Assembly (NCBI GenBank): GCA_028701415.1
Contig: JAQVQU010000037.1
Location: forward strand, 1-14,075
Source: Clostridia bacterium
GTDB taxonomy: Bacteria > Bacillota > Clostridia > Christensenellales > DTU072
DNA length: 14,075 nucleotides
Direction of reading: 5' to 3'
Shown here: piece by piece, positions 1 through 6,426 of the stretch
Layout: each line of letters starts with the position of its first letter
How positions within the stretch are numbered: the first letter of the stretch is position 1
Notes under the pieces: model-generated
Databases searched by the model: none
Told to the model about the DNA's origin: nothing
Seen by the model: the letters and a program-made list of their open reading frames with translations, nothing else
Position numbers and translations under genes: made by a program

Positions 1-1556
1 GCCTCATCCCATACTGGGTCTTTTCCCAACCCCAATATTTGCGTTATTGTCGAAGCGATATTTGAAAGACCAAACTCCCCTTCTTTGATGGCGTATTCTT
101 TATCCCCATATATAATAAAGGGAACTTTATTTAAACTGTGGGCAGTTCTTGGTTGCAATTCCCCTTTCTTATTTAGTTCAAGCATTTCATCAGCATTCCC
201 ATGATCTGCTGTTATAAGAAGAGTATAACCCTTCTCATCAACTGCTTTTATTATTCTTGCTAGGGCCAAATCAACAGCCTCAACAGCAATTATAGTGGCG
301 AAAAAAGAACCCGTATGCCCCACCATATCTCCATTAGGAAAATTGCATCTAATAAAATCATATTTATCCGAGTCAATCGCAGAAATTACGGCATCCGCAA
401 CCTCAGCAGACTTCATCCAAGGTCTTTCATCAAAGGAAACTTTATCCGAAAGAATTTCTTCAAAAGTTTCAAGATTTTCACTGAACTTACCAAGTTTATT
501 TCCATTCCAAAAGTAGGTAACATGGCCGAATTTTTGAGTCTCTGAAACGGCATACTGTCTAATCCCTTTTTTAACTAAATATTCACTTAACGTGTTCTTA
601 ATTTGGGGAGGAAGAACTAAAAACTTCTCAGGGATTTTTAAATCACCATCATACTGAAGCATCCCAGCAAATTTGATTTTCGGATGAGCTTCTCTTTCGA
701 AAACAGAAAAGTTCTCTTCTGCAAGCGCTCGGCTAATTTCTATTGCCCTGTCCCCACGAAAATTAACTAATACTACGCTATCATTATCTTCAATTCTTCC
801 AATCGGGATATTGTTTTCTGCTATTACAAATCCTGGGAGATCCTGGTCAACAATACCAAATTTCTCCTTTCTAAATGTCTCTATGGCATCTTTGGCTGTG
901 GGGAAAAATCTCCCCTTGCCCTTAACATGAATATTGTATCCTTCCTTCACCATATTCCAGTTGGCATTATATCTATCCATTGTAATCTTCATTCTGCCGC
1001 CGCCACTGGCAATTTTTCCCTCAAAACTTTCATCGTTAAGTTCTGAGAGTTCTTCTTCTAGGCACTCGACATAATTTAAAGCTGAAGTTGCCGGAACATC
1101 CCTTCCATCAAGAAGTATATGAACTCGCGCACGTCTTATTCCTTCTTTTTTTGATTGTCGGAGTAAAGCATATAGGTGATTAATATTCGAATGAACATTA
1201 CCATCTGAAAGTAAACCAATAAAATGTATTGTAGCGTTATTTATTCTGCAATTCGATACTAATTCTAACCAGGTGGGAGAAGAAAAAATTTGCCCTGACT
1301 CAATATTCTCATTCACCAATTTCGCCCCCTGAGAATAAACCTGGCCACATCCAATTGCATTATGACCCACTTCGCTGTTGCCCATATCATCATCGGAAGG
1401 CAACCCAACTGCCCTGCCGTGAGCTTTAAGCAAGGTATATGGGCAGGAACTAAATAGCCTGTCTAATAGTGGTGTTTTTGCCCCTTTCACTGCATTGCCA
1501 ACTTCATTTTCAGAAAAACCTATCCCATCCATCACTACTAAAACAATTTTTTTCAT
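1..1556 (-). CDS. gpmI: 2,3-bisphosphoglycerate-independent phosphoglycerate mutase, partial (C-terminus off the left edge)
   Basis: The enzyme interconverts 3- and 2-phosphoglycerate in lower glycolysis in the cytoplasm, using metal ions and a phosphoserine intermediate. I translated 518 codons with no stop before the edge; the family is usually about 510-555 residues, so only the end is missing. The start (KKIVLVVMDGIG) is the metal-binding N-terminus. Ser61 in MGNSEVGHNAIG is the expected phosphorylated serine, LLDGRDVPATS and NFRGDRA are substrate-binding motifs, and TADHGNADEM near the end is the second metal site. The segment GMLQYDGDLKIP followed by SETQKFGHVTYFWNGN resembles the spirochaete-type enzyme more than the Bacillus type. 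ATG at 1556 has AGGAG (1562-1566) with a 5-nt spacer. It is third in the pgk-tpiA-gpmI operon, 100 bp after tpiA. Confidence 0.97.
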   Translation of the reverse strand, partial: MKKIVLVVMDGIGFSENEVGNAVKGAKTPLLDRLFSSCPYTLLKAHGRAVGLPSDDDMGNSEVGHNAIGCGQVYSQGAKLVNENIESGQIFSSPTWLELVSNCRINNATIHFIGLLSDGNVHSNINHLYALLRQSKKEGIRRARVHILLDGRDVPATSALNYVECLEEELSELNDESFEGKIASGGGRMKITMDRYNANWNMVKEGYNIHVKGKGRFFPTAKDAIETFRKEKFGIVDQDLPGFVIAENNIPIGRIEDNDSVVLVNFRGDRAIEISRALAEENFSVFEREAHPKIKFAGMLQYDGDLKIPEKFLVLPPQIKNTLSEYLVKKGIRQYAVSETQKFGHVTYFWNGNKLGKFSENLETFEEILSDKVSFDERPWMKSAEVADAVISAIDSDKYDFIRCNFPNGDMVGHTGSFFATIIAVEAVDLALARIIKAVDEKGYTLLITADHGNADEMLELNKKGELQPRTAHSLNKVPFIIYGDKEYAIKEGEFGLSNIASTITQILGLGKDPVWDE

Positions 1557-1576
1557 AAAATCTCCTGTATATAATA

Positions 1577-1604
1577 GAAACCGCAAAAAGAAATAAGCGG
1601 TTTC
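1577..1604 (-). promoter_or_regulatory. Hairpin in the tpiA-gpmI spacer
   Basis: A perfect 8-bp inverted repeat, GAAACCGC (1577-1584) and GCGGTTTC (1597-1604), encloses a 12-nt loop. It lies 10 nt before the gpmI Shine-Dalgarno sequence on the transcript. No U-run follows on the minus strand, so it is not a standard intrinsic terminator. An mRNA-stabilising or processing hairpin that tunes gpmI relative to tpiA is plausible but is inference. Confidence 0.45.
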
Positions 1605-1656
1605 ACTTTAAAAACGCGAGGATGGTTGTCACCCCTGCACAAATTTTGTTATCCCT

Positions 1657-2409
1657 TTATTTATCGTAATTAACAATTACACCAAAATCTTCAGCTTTAA
1701 GGGATGCGCCACCAATTAATCCACCATCGATTTCCGGCATAGACATTAGTTCTTTTGCATTTTTTGCGTTCATGCTTCCGCCATATTGAATTCTCAAAGC
1801 ATTTCCTGCTGTCTTTCCATATAATCTTCTAACCGCTTTTCTAATTATTGCAATTGTATCGTTTGCCTCCTGGGCAGTTGCAGTTTTGCCAGTTCCAATT
1901 GCCCAAACAGGTTCATAGGCTATTACAACTTGCTTTAAGTCAGCTTTATCTAAGCCCTCAAGCGCTTCGTTAGTTTGACGAACCACTACTGCGGCGGTTT
2001 GCCCTTCTTCTCTTTGCGAAAGGGTTTCACCCACGCAAATTATGGGCTTAATCCCAGATAAAATTGCAGCTTTTGCACGAGCGTTAACGGATTGATCTGT
2101 CTCTCCAAAATATTGTCTTCTCTCACTATGCCCAACGATAACATACTCAACCTTTAGTTCCTTAAGCATTTCTGCACTAATCTCTCCCGTGTAAGCTCCT
2201 TTGGGTGCCCAGTGTACATTTTGAGCACCTAATTTAATTTTCGTTCCTCTTATAGCTTTTCTAGCTACCTCAATATCCGTGAAGGGAACACAAATCACAA
2301 TTTCACAATTAGCATTTTCAACAGCATGGGCAAGAGAGGCAATAAGCTCTTTTGTTTCTGCTTGTGTCTTATTCATTTTCCAATTTCCCGCAATAATATC
2401 TCTTTTCAT
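1657..2409 (-). CDS. tpiA: Triosephosphate isomerase
   Basis: It interconverts dihydroxyacetone phosphate and glyceraldehyde 3-phosphate in the cytoplasm. The 250-residue length is normal for this single-domain TIM barrel. Expected active-site residues are all present: Asn9 and Lys11 in GNWKMN, His94 in VGHSERR, and Glu166 in AYEPVWAIGTGK. The flexible loop 6 follows the glutamate, and the phosphate-binding motifs QYGGS (208-212) and GGLIGGASL (229-237) are intact. The ATG at 2409 has GGAGG (2416-2420) six nucleotides upstream. That Shine-Dalgarno sequence sits in the 12-bp gap after the pgk stop, so the two genes are almost certainly co-transcribed and probably translationally coupled. No defect is seen. 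Confidence 0.98.
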   Translation of the reverse strand: MKRDIIAGNWKMNKTQAETKELIASLAHAVENANCEIVICVPFTDIEVARKAIRGTKIKLGAQNVHWAPKGAYTGEISAEMLKELKVEYVIVGHSERRQYFGETDQSVNARAKAAILSGIKPIICVGETLSQREEGQTAAVVVRQTNEALEGLDKADLKQVVIAYEPVWAIGTGKTATAQEANDTIAIIRKAVRRLYGKTAGNALRIQYGGSMNAKNAKELMSMPEIDGGLIGGASLKAEDFGVIVNYDK

Positions 2410-2421
2410 TTTATTCCTCCA

Positions 2422-3621
2422 TTATTTATTATCAAGACATGAAATCCCTGGTAAATCTTTACCTTCTAGAAACTCAAGTGAAGCTCCGCCTCCTGTTGAG
2501 ATATGTGTCATCTTATCTCCAAAACCTAATTGAGCAACAGCACTTGCACTGTCTCCTCCTCCAATTATGGTAATTGCCTCTGACTCCGCCATAGCTCTTG
2601 CCACGGCTTTTGTCCCCTCTGCAAATTTTTCGAATTCAAAAACTCCCATAGGCCCATTCCAAATAACAGTTTTTGCTTTTCTTATTTCTTCGGCAAAAAT
2701 CTCCCTTGTTTTAAACCCAATATCCATTCCCATCCATCCATCAGGGATATAAGAAGCTTCACTTACATTAATTGCAAGGGTAGCGGCCTTGTTGGAAAAC
2801 TCGCTTCCATATATATCATCAACTGGCAATAAAAGTTTGACTCCACGTTCTTTAGCTTTGACTAATAACTCTAATGCTAAATCAAACTTTTCTCTTTCAC
2901 AAATAGAATTCCCTATTGAAAAACCTTGCGCGGCAAGGAAGGTATATGCCATTCCTCCCCCAATTATAACAGTGTCCACTTTCTCGAGAAGGTTATTAAT
3001 AACAGCAATCTTATCTGAAACTTTTGCTCCCCCTAAGATCGCGACAAAAGGTCTCTTAGGATTTTCTAATGCGCCTCCCATTATGCTTATTTCCTTGCCA
3101 ATCAAAAAACCTGCTACAGCTGTTTTAACAAATCCGTACTGGACAATTCCAGCAGTGGAAGCATGTGCCCTGTGGGCCGTTCCGAAAGCATCATTAACAT
3201 ACACATCGCAAAAAGATGCAAGTTTTGAGCAAAATTCCTTCTCGTTCTCTTCTTCTTCCTTATGAAATCTAAGATTCTCAAGAAGTACTATTTCTCCATT
3301 CTTGCAAGAAGCGACCTTTTCTTCAGCAGAAGGACCTATTACATCTTCTGCAAAAGCAACAGGTTTACCAAGCATCTCTGCCAATTTTATTGCTACAGGC
3401 TTCAGCGTGTACTTTTTGTTAAACTCGCCTTTTGGTCTCCCCATATGTGAACAAAGAATTACTTTTGCCCCCTTTTCACTAAGATATTTGATTGTTGGGA
3501 TAGCCCCTTCAATCCTATTTAAATCGGTAATCACACCATCTTGCATCGGGACATTAAAATCTACTCTAACGAGACATTTCAATCCAGAGACATTGATGTC
3601 CTCTATAGTTTTTTTACTCAT
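2422..3621 (-). CDS. pgk: Phosphoglycerate kinase
   Basis: It transfers phosphate from 1,3-bisphosphoglycerate to ADP, the first ATP-yielding step of glycolysis. The 399-residue length is typical. Visible motifs are RVDFNVPM (19-26) and SHMGRPKG (58-65) for 3-phosphoglycerate binding, LLENLRFH (113-120), LGGAKVSDK (196-204), WNGPMGVFE (321-329), and the nucleotide-binding GGGDSA (354-359) and HISTGGGASLEFLEG (373-387). I chose ATG at 3621 because GGAGG (3627-3631) lies 5 nt upstream. A TTG four codons earlier (3633) overlaps that Shine-Dalgarno sequence and is unlikely to be the start. It is the first gene of the pgk-tpiA-gpmI operon, with its own promoter and a stem-loop at the predicted 5' end of the message. 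gapA is not next to it. Confidence 0.98.
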   Translation of the reverse strand: MSKKTIEDINVSGLKCLVRVDFNVPMQDGVITDLNRIEGAIPTIKYLSEKGAKVILCSHMGRPKGEFNKKYTLKPVAIKLAEMLGKPVAFAEDVIGPSAEEKVASCKNGEIVLLENLRFHKEEEENEKEFCSKLASFCDVYVNDAFGTAHRAHASTAGIVQYGFVKTAVAGFLIGKEISIMGGALENPKRPFVAILGGAKVSDKIAVINNLLEKVDTVIIGGGMAYTFLAAQGFSIGNSICEREKFDLALELLVKAKERGVKLLLPVDDIYGSEFSNKAATLAINVSEASYIPDGWMGMDIGFKTREIFAEEIRKAKTVIWNGPMGVFEFEKFAEGTKAVARAMAESEAITIIGGGDSASAVAQLGFGDKMTHISTGGGASLEFLEGKDLPGISCLDNK

Positions 3622-3657
3622 GATATCCTCCAAACTCTTTCCAAAATCTATTAAATA

Positions 3658-3683
3658 CGTGAGGGAAAACCCTTTAATTCACG
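3658..3683 (-). promoter_or_regulatory. Stem-loop at the predicted 5' end of the pgk operon mRNA
   Basis: CGTGA (3658-3662) pairs with TCACG (3679-3683). Inside it, GGG (3663-3665) pairs with CCC (3670-3672) around a 4-nt loop, leaving a 6-nt bulge on one side. The promoter -10 box at 3690-3695 predicts transcription starting near 3683, so the helix would sit at the very 5' end of a roughly 62-nt leader. The structure is seen in the sequence; a role in mRNA stability or as a protein-binding operator is inference. Confidence 0.45.
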
Positions 3684-3689
3684 CATATA

Positions 3690-3718
3690 ATTATATCACT
3701 TTAAATATACGCGCGCAA
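3690..3718 (-). promoter_or_regulatory. Sigma-70/A promoter for pgk-tpiA-gpmI
   Basis: Reading the minus strand, the -35 box is TTGCGC (3713-3718), followed by a 17-bp spacer and a perfect -10 box TATAAT (3690-3695). The -35 box is weak (3 of 6 consensus bases), which may indicate an activator or moderate expression. It lies about 70 bp upstream of the pgk start codon and faces it. Confidence 0.7.
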
Positions 3719-3760
3719 ACATAAATGTCTTATTTTTATATACTTCTCGAGCATAGTCAG

Positions 3761-3823
3761 TTCTCAAAGTAAGTGCAACAGTAAGTGCAACATTCGGGAT
3801 TTTGTCTCAAGGTAAGTGCAACT
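3761..3823. repeat. Three copies of GTAAGTGCAAC
   Basis: The 11-mer GTAAGTGCAAC occurs perfectly at 3769-3779, 3781-3791 and 3812-3822. Copies 1 and 3 are also preceded by a TCTCAA block, giving an imperfect 20-bp repeat (3761-3780 and 3804-3823) at 43-bp pitch. Read on the minus strand the element is TGTTGCACTTACTTTGAGA, which resembles, from memory, the multiple terminal repeats of IS21-family elements. No transposase is nearby. It is either an IS end relic or a cluster of protein-binding sites about 40-100 bp upstream of the pgk -35 box. Confidence 0.6.
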
Positions 3824-3992
3824 TTCGACATTCTAGTTATATTTATGACTCCAGAAAAAATTATTTTTTTGACTTTAAGTTAAATTGCGCTAATTTGTCA
3901 TTCTTCTTTTTTCTTATTTGAAAAAATAAAAAATACTCCAAGAAAGTGGATTAAGATATTAATCAAGTTACTTTAATTTGCTAATAATGTCC
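3824..3992. other. AT-rich spacer downstream of dusB, no gene seen
   Basis: This stretch is the dusB-proximal part of the roughly 370-bp gap between dusB and pgk; the rest holds the repeats, promoter and leader described separately. It is very AT-rich with A- and T-runs. A small perfect stem GATTAA/TTAATC (3949-3954, 3959-3964) is present, but no GC-rich terminator hairpin. I see no credible ORF or RNA gene. Confidence 0.5.
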
Positions 3993-4931
3993 TTATTTTA
4001 GCAACTCAAATTTCGATATTATGTTTGCTACATCCTCTTTTGAACAAGATGCAGTAATTAAATTTTTAATATTCTTTGATCCTTTGTACCCCTTCACGTA
4101 AGAAATAAAATGTTTTTTAAAGTTATTAACTGCTACCTGTTCGGGAAGGTATGATAATAATCCTTCAAAATGTTCTTTTATAGTCCTAGATATGTCTTTT
4201 TCTAAAGTTTGTCCAGTAAGTTCGGCGAAAATAAAAGGGTTGCCTATAGCAGCTCTAGCTATTGCGATACCGTCACATCTAGTCTTCTCGAACATATCCG
4301 ATGCGGTTTTTATATCATGAACATTTCCATTTCCAAAGACTGGTATGCCCACACTATTTTTTACATCTCTAATAGCTGAGAAAAGTATATCACCCCCATA
4401 GTATTGTTCGCGAACTCTTCCATGCACAATAAGACTGGATGCCCCTGCTTTTTCGGCTAATTCCGCAATTATACTAGCATTGATATTATCCAAACTAAAA
4501 CCTGCCCGCATCTTTACTGTTACGGGCCTTCCTTGTGCAGCCTCCACTGAAGTTTTGATTATATTATAAGCCAACTGAGGATTGTTCATCAAAGCAGAAC
4601 CCTCCCCATTTTTCACTATTTTTGGAACTGGGCACCCCATATTGATGTCAATGATATCAAATTTTTTTAATCTTTCATCAGTAATGGCTCTTTCAAAAAA
4701 ACTTGGATCGCTTCCGAAAAGTTGAATAGCTTTTATCTTTTCCTTTTCGCCTGTGACCAGCATTAACCCTGAATTATCACTACCATAAACTAGCCCCTTT
4801 GCAGAAATCATCTCGGTAAAACATACTCCAGCACCATACCTATAGCATAATTCCCGCATCGGCATATCACTAAAGCCTGCGATTGCAGGCAGTATAAATG
4901 GTGAATTTAACTCGTATTTTGCTATTTTCAT
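3993..4931 (-). CDS. dusB: tRNA-dihydrouridine synthase (DusB-like)
   Basis: This flavoenzyme reduces specific uridines of tRNA D-loops to dihydrouridine using NAD(P)H. The 312-residue length fits an FMN-binding TIM barrel (about 1-235) plus a helical C-terminal domain. Diagnostic motifs are present: PAIAGFSDMPMR (15-26), QLFGSDP (70-76), and DINMGCPVPKIVKNGEGSAL (95-114), whose Cys100 is the catalytic acid. Lys140 in VKMRAG, His170 in IVHGR, GNGNV (200-204) and ARAAIGNPFIF (225-235) bind FMN. The 'b' subgroup is a likely but not certain choice from overall pattern. The start at 4931 has only a weak AAGG (4935-4938) very close to the ATG; no better in-frame start exists. It follows mazG after a repeat-filled 257-bp spacer. 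Confidence 0.93.
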   Translation of the reverse strand: MKIAKYELNSPFILPAIAGFSDMPMRELCYRYGAGVCFTEMISAKGLVYGSDNSGLMLVTGEKEKIKAIQLFGSDPSFFERAITDERLKKFDIIDINMGCPVPKIVKNGEGSALMNNPQLAYNIIKTSVEAAQGRPVTVKMRAGFSLDNINASIIAELAEKAGASSLIVHGRVREQYYGGDILFSAIRDVKNSVGIPVFGNGNVHDIKTASDMFEKTRCDGIAIARAAIGNPFIFAELTGQTLEKDISRTIKEHFEGLLSYLPEQVAVNNFKKHFISYVKGYKGSKNIKNLITASCSKEDVANIISKFELLK

Positions 4932-4945
4932 GTACCTTGTATTGC

Positions 4946-4992
4946 CTCACACTGAAAAGCGAGTGTCATGAGATTTATTCAAGAAAAATCTC
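4946..4992 (-). promoter_or_regulatory. Two adjacent hairpins upstream of dusB
   Basis: ACACT (4949-4953) can pair with AGTGT (4962-4966), and GAGATTT (4970-4976) with AAATCTC (4986-4992). CTC at 4946-4948 could instead take the GAG at 4970-4972, so the two structures could compete. They lie just before the weak dusB ribosome-binding site. The second arm pair may be only a decayed copy of the neighbouring 65-bp repeat. Regulatory meaning is speculative. Confidence 0.25.
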
Positions 4993-4993
4993 T

Positions 4994-5217
4994 TTAATTC
5001 TGTTTTCTCTTACTACTCCAAGCATTTATTCAAAGAACTGCTTTATAAAAAACTTCCCTTAATTCTGTTCTTTCTTATTATTCCAAGTGTTTTGCTCAAA
5101 TAACTGCTTTGTAAAAACTTCCATTAATTCTATTTACTCTTACTATTCCAAGCATTTATTCAAAGAACTGCTTTATAAAAAACTACCATTAATTTTGTTC
5201 TTTCTTATTATTCCAAG
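4994..5217. repeat. 65-bp-period tandem array spanning the mazG 3' end
   Basis: The marker CCAAG recurs at 5018, 5083, 5148 and 5213, exactly 65 bp apart. There are three full units plus a partial unit at each side. Units 5018-5082 and 5148-5212 differ at only 3 of 65 positions, while the middle unit is more diverged with small indels, so the array looks like a duplicated 130-bp dimer. The end of mazG is part of it: 5189-5217 matches 5059-5087 at 28 of 29 bases. Because 65 is not a multiple of three and the copies lie after the stop, the repeats are not a coding repeat. A decayed further unit may extend to about 4973. Confidence 0.9.
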
Positions 5218-6247
5218 TACTATCCTCGTGTTCTTTGGACTCTTGATAATACTTTTCCATTAAATCCATATTATTTGAAGATAGTTCAAACCCAAGTTCC
5301 TTTGACTTTTTTTCGACATATAAAAATCTATTAATAAATCTATTTGTTGTTGCATTAAGGGATGTTTCCGGATCTATTCCCAGCATTCTAAGGTAGTTGA
5401 TCACAGCAAAAAGCAGATCTCCTCCTTCCCATTCTTTTTCTTTCTCGAATTCAGCTAAATCAAGCTCTAACAATTCCTCAGTAATTTTTTGTTTTGCGCT
5501 ATCTGGATTTGGGAAATCAAAACCAGTCTTCTTAATAATTTTTTGAACCTTAAATGCCCGCATTAAAGCCCCGAAGGTAACGGGTACACTATTGATTTTA
5601 TCTATCAATTCATTCTGATTCTTCTCTTTAGACTTGGCTTTTTCCCAACTTTTTAATGCCTCATGAGCATCTGGGGCTTTTTGTTCTCCGAATACGTGGG
5701 TATGTCTACTAACTAGTTTGTGGCATAATCCATTTATTAAATCATTAGCATTGAATCTTCTTGAATCTTCGGCTATTACAGCGTGGAAAAGACCTTGAAG
5801 TAACACATCTCCACTTTCTTCAATTAATTTTTCTGTATCATCTAAATCAATAGCTTCAGCCAATTCATAAGCCTCTTCTATAGCGTTGTTCTTAATAGAA
5901 TTATGCGTTTGTACTCGATCCCATGGACAACCATCCGGATCTCTTAATTTTCTAATTATTTCTAATAAATCACCAAATGAATAATAATCCCTAGACAGAA
6001 AATTTGAAGCCTTTATAATAAAACGCTCCTTGTATCCTAATTCTCTGGCCCTTACTTCGGTAGGATTTCCTCTTTCATCCAATACTGTACATTCTACGTT
6101 TCCAGAAAAACATCTTATTATTTTACTTTTTATGGATGAAAAATCCTCTTCTTTTATCTGGTCAATAATTGTAGGAACATTAAAATCAAAACAGTTAATT
6201 TCTCTTTTTAAAAAATCTTCCGCTACATAATAAGAAAATGAATTCAT
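5189..6247 (-). CDS. mazG: Nucleoside triphosphate pyrophosphohydrolase MazG with an N-terminal extension
   Basis: MazG proteins hydrolyse NTPs or dNTPs to monophosphates and pyrophosphate, clearing aberrant nucleotides. The 352-residue protein has two MazG domains. The first begins at FGDLLEIIRKLRDPDGCPWD (91-110) and has metal-binding acidic clusters EEAYE (124-128) and EESGD (143-147), plus SRHTHVFGE (180-188). The second has EELLELDLAE (257-266) and EGGDLLF (274-280). Residues 1-88 are not part of standard MazG and are too short for the methylase domain fused to some firmicute homologues (YabN type). I chose ATG at 6247: GAGAGG (6254-6259) sits 6 nt upstream and a consensus promoter ends about 30 bp upstream. 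A TTG at 6304 would lie inside that promoter. The last ten codons belong to a tandem repeat array. Confidence 0.92.
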   Translation of the reverse strand: MNSFSYYVAEDFLKREINCFDFNVPTIIDQIKEEDFSSIKSKIIRCFSGNVECTVLDERGNPTEVRARELGYKERFIIKASNFLSRDYYSFGDLLEIIRKLRDPDGCPWDRVQTHNSIKNNAIEEAYELAEAIDLDDTEKLIEESGDVLLQGLFHAVIAEDSRRFNANDLINGLCHKLVSRHTHVFGEQKAPDAHEALKSWEKAKSKEKNQNELIDKINSVPVTFGALMRAFKVQKIIKKTGFDFPNPDSAKQKITEELLELDLAEFEKEKEWEGGDLLFAVINYLRMLGIDPETSLNATTNRFINRFLYVEKKSKELGFELSSNNMDLMEKYYQESKEHEDSTWNNKKEQN

Positions 6248-6275
6248 TCTTTTCCTCTCTTTATTTGATATTTGA

Positions 6276-6304
6276 ATTATATACTTATTGCAATTATTCT
6301 TCAA
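6276..6304 (-). promoter_or_regulatory. Sigma-70/A promoter for mazG
   Basis: Minus-strand -35 TTGAAG (6299-6304), 17-bp spacer, -10 TATAAT (6276-6281). The predicted start point leaves a leader of about 20 nt containing the GAGAGG ribosome-binding site, which supports ATG 6247 as the mazG start. Confidence 0.75.
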
Positions 6305-6371
6305 ACATATGGTTTATAAATATTTTTTCATCTCCTCCCTCTACCTAAAAAAATAGCGATAATACTAAATC

Positions 6372-6399
6372 TTTACATATAACGTCTTTATGCTATAAT
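6372..6399 (+). promoter_or_regulatory. Extended -10 promoter for the beta-CASP gene
   Basis: Plus-strand -35 TTTACA (6372-6377), 16-bp spacer, and -10 TATAAT (6394-6399) preceded by TG at the extended -10 position (TGCTATAAT). A second TATAAT at 6403-6408 lacks a partner -35. The short leader (about 20 nt) carries GGAG at 6418-6421. This promoter is divergent from, and does not overlap, the mazG promoter. Confidence 0.75.
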
Positions 6400-6426
6400 T
6401 TGTATAATCTAAAAATTGGAGCGAGT

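Noticed and set aside
3633..3633. Upstream TTG start for pgk
   Set aside because: It overlaps the GGAGG that serves ATG 3621 and adds four residues not typical of the family.
2279..3724. Several plus-strand ORFs of 60-160 codons opposite tpiA and pgk
   Set aside because: They are antisense shadows of clearly conserved glycolytic genes and have no ribosome-binding sites or family features.
3949..3964. GATTAA/TTAATC stem as a dusB terminator
   Set aside because: Six A-T-rich pairs only, with no adjacent U-run on the minus strand; too weak to call.
4994..5217. CRISPR array
   Set aside because: The 65-bp units are contiguous tandem copies with no unique spacers and include coding sequence; no cas gene is nearby.
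6314..6331. Five-codon minus-strand ORF with a strong GGAGGAG upstream of mazG, a possible leader peptide
   Set aside because: It lies upstream of the consensus mazG promoter, so it would not be on the main transcript, and no attenuator structure follows.
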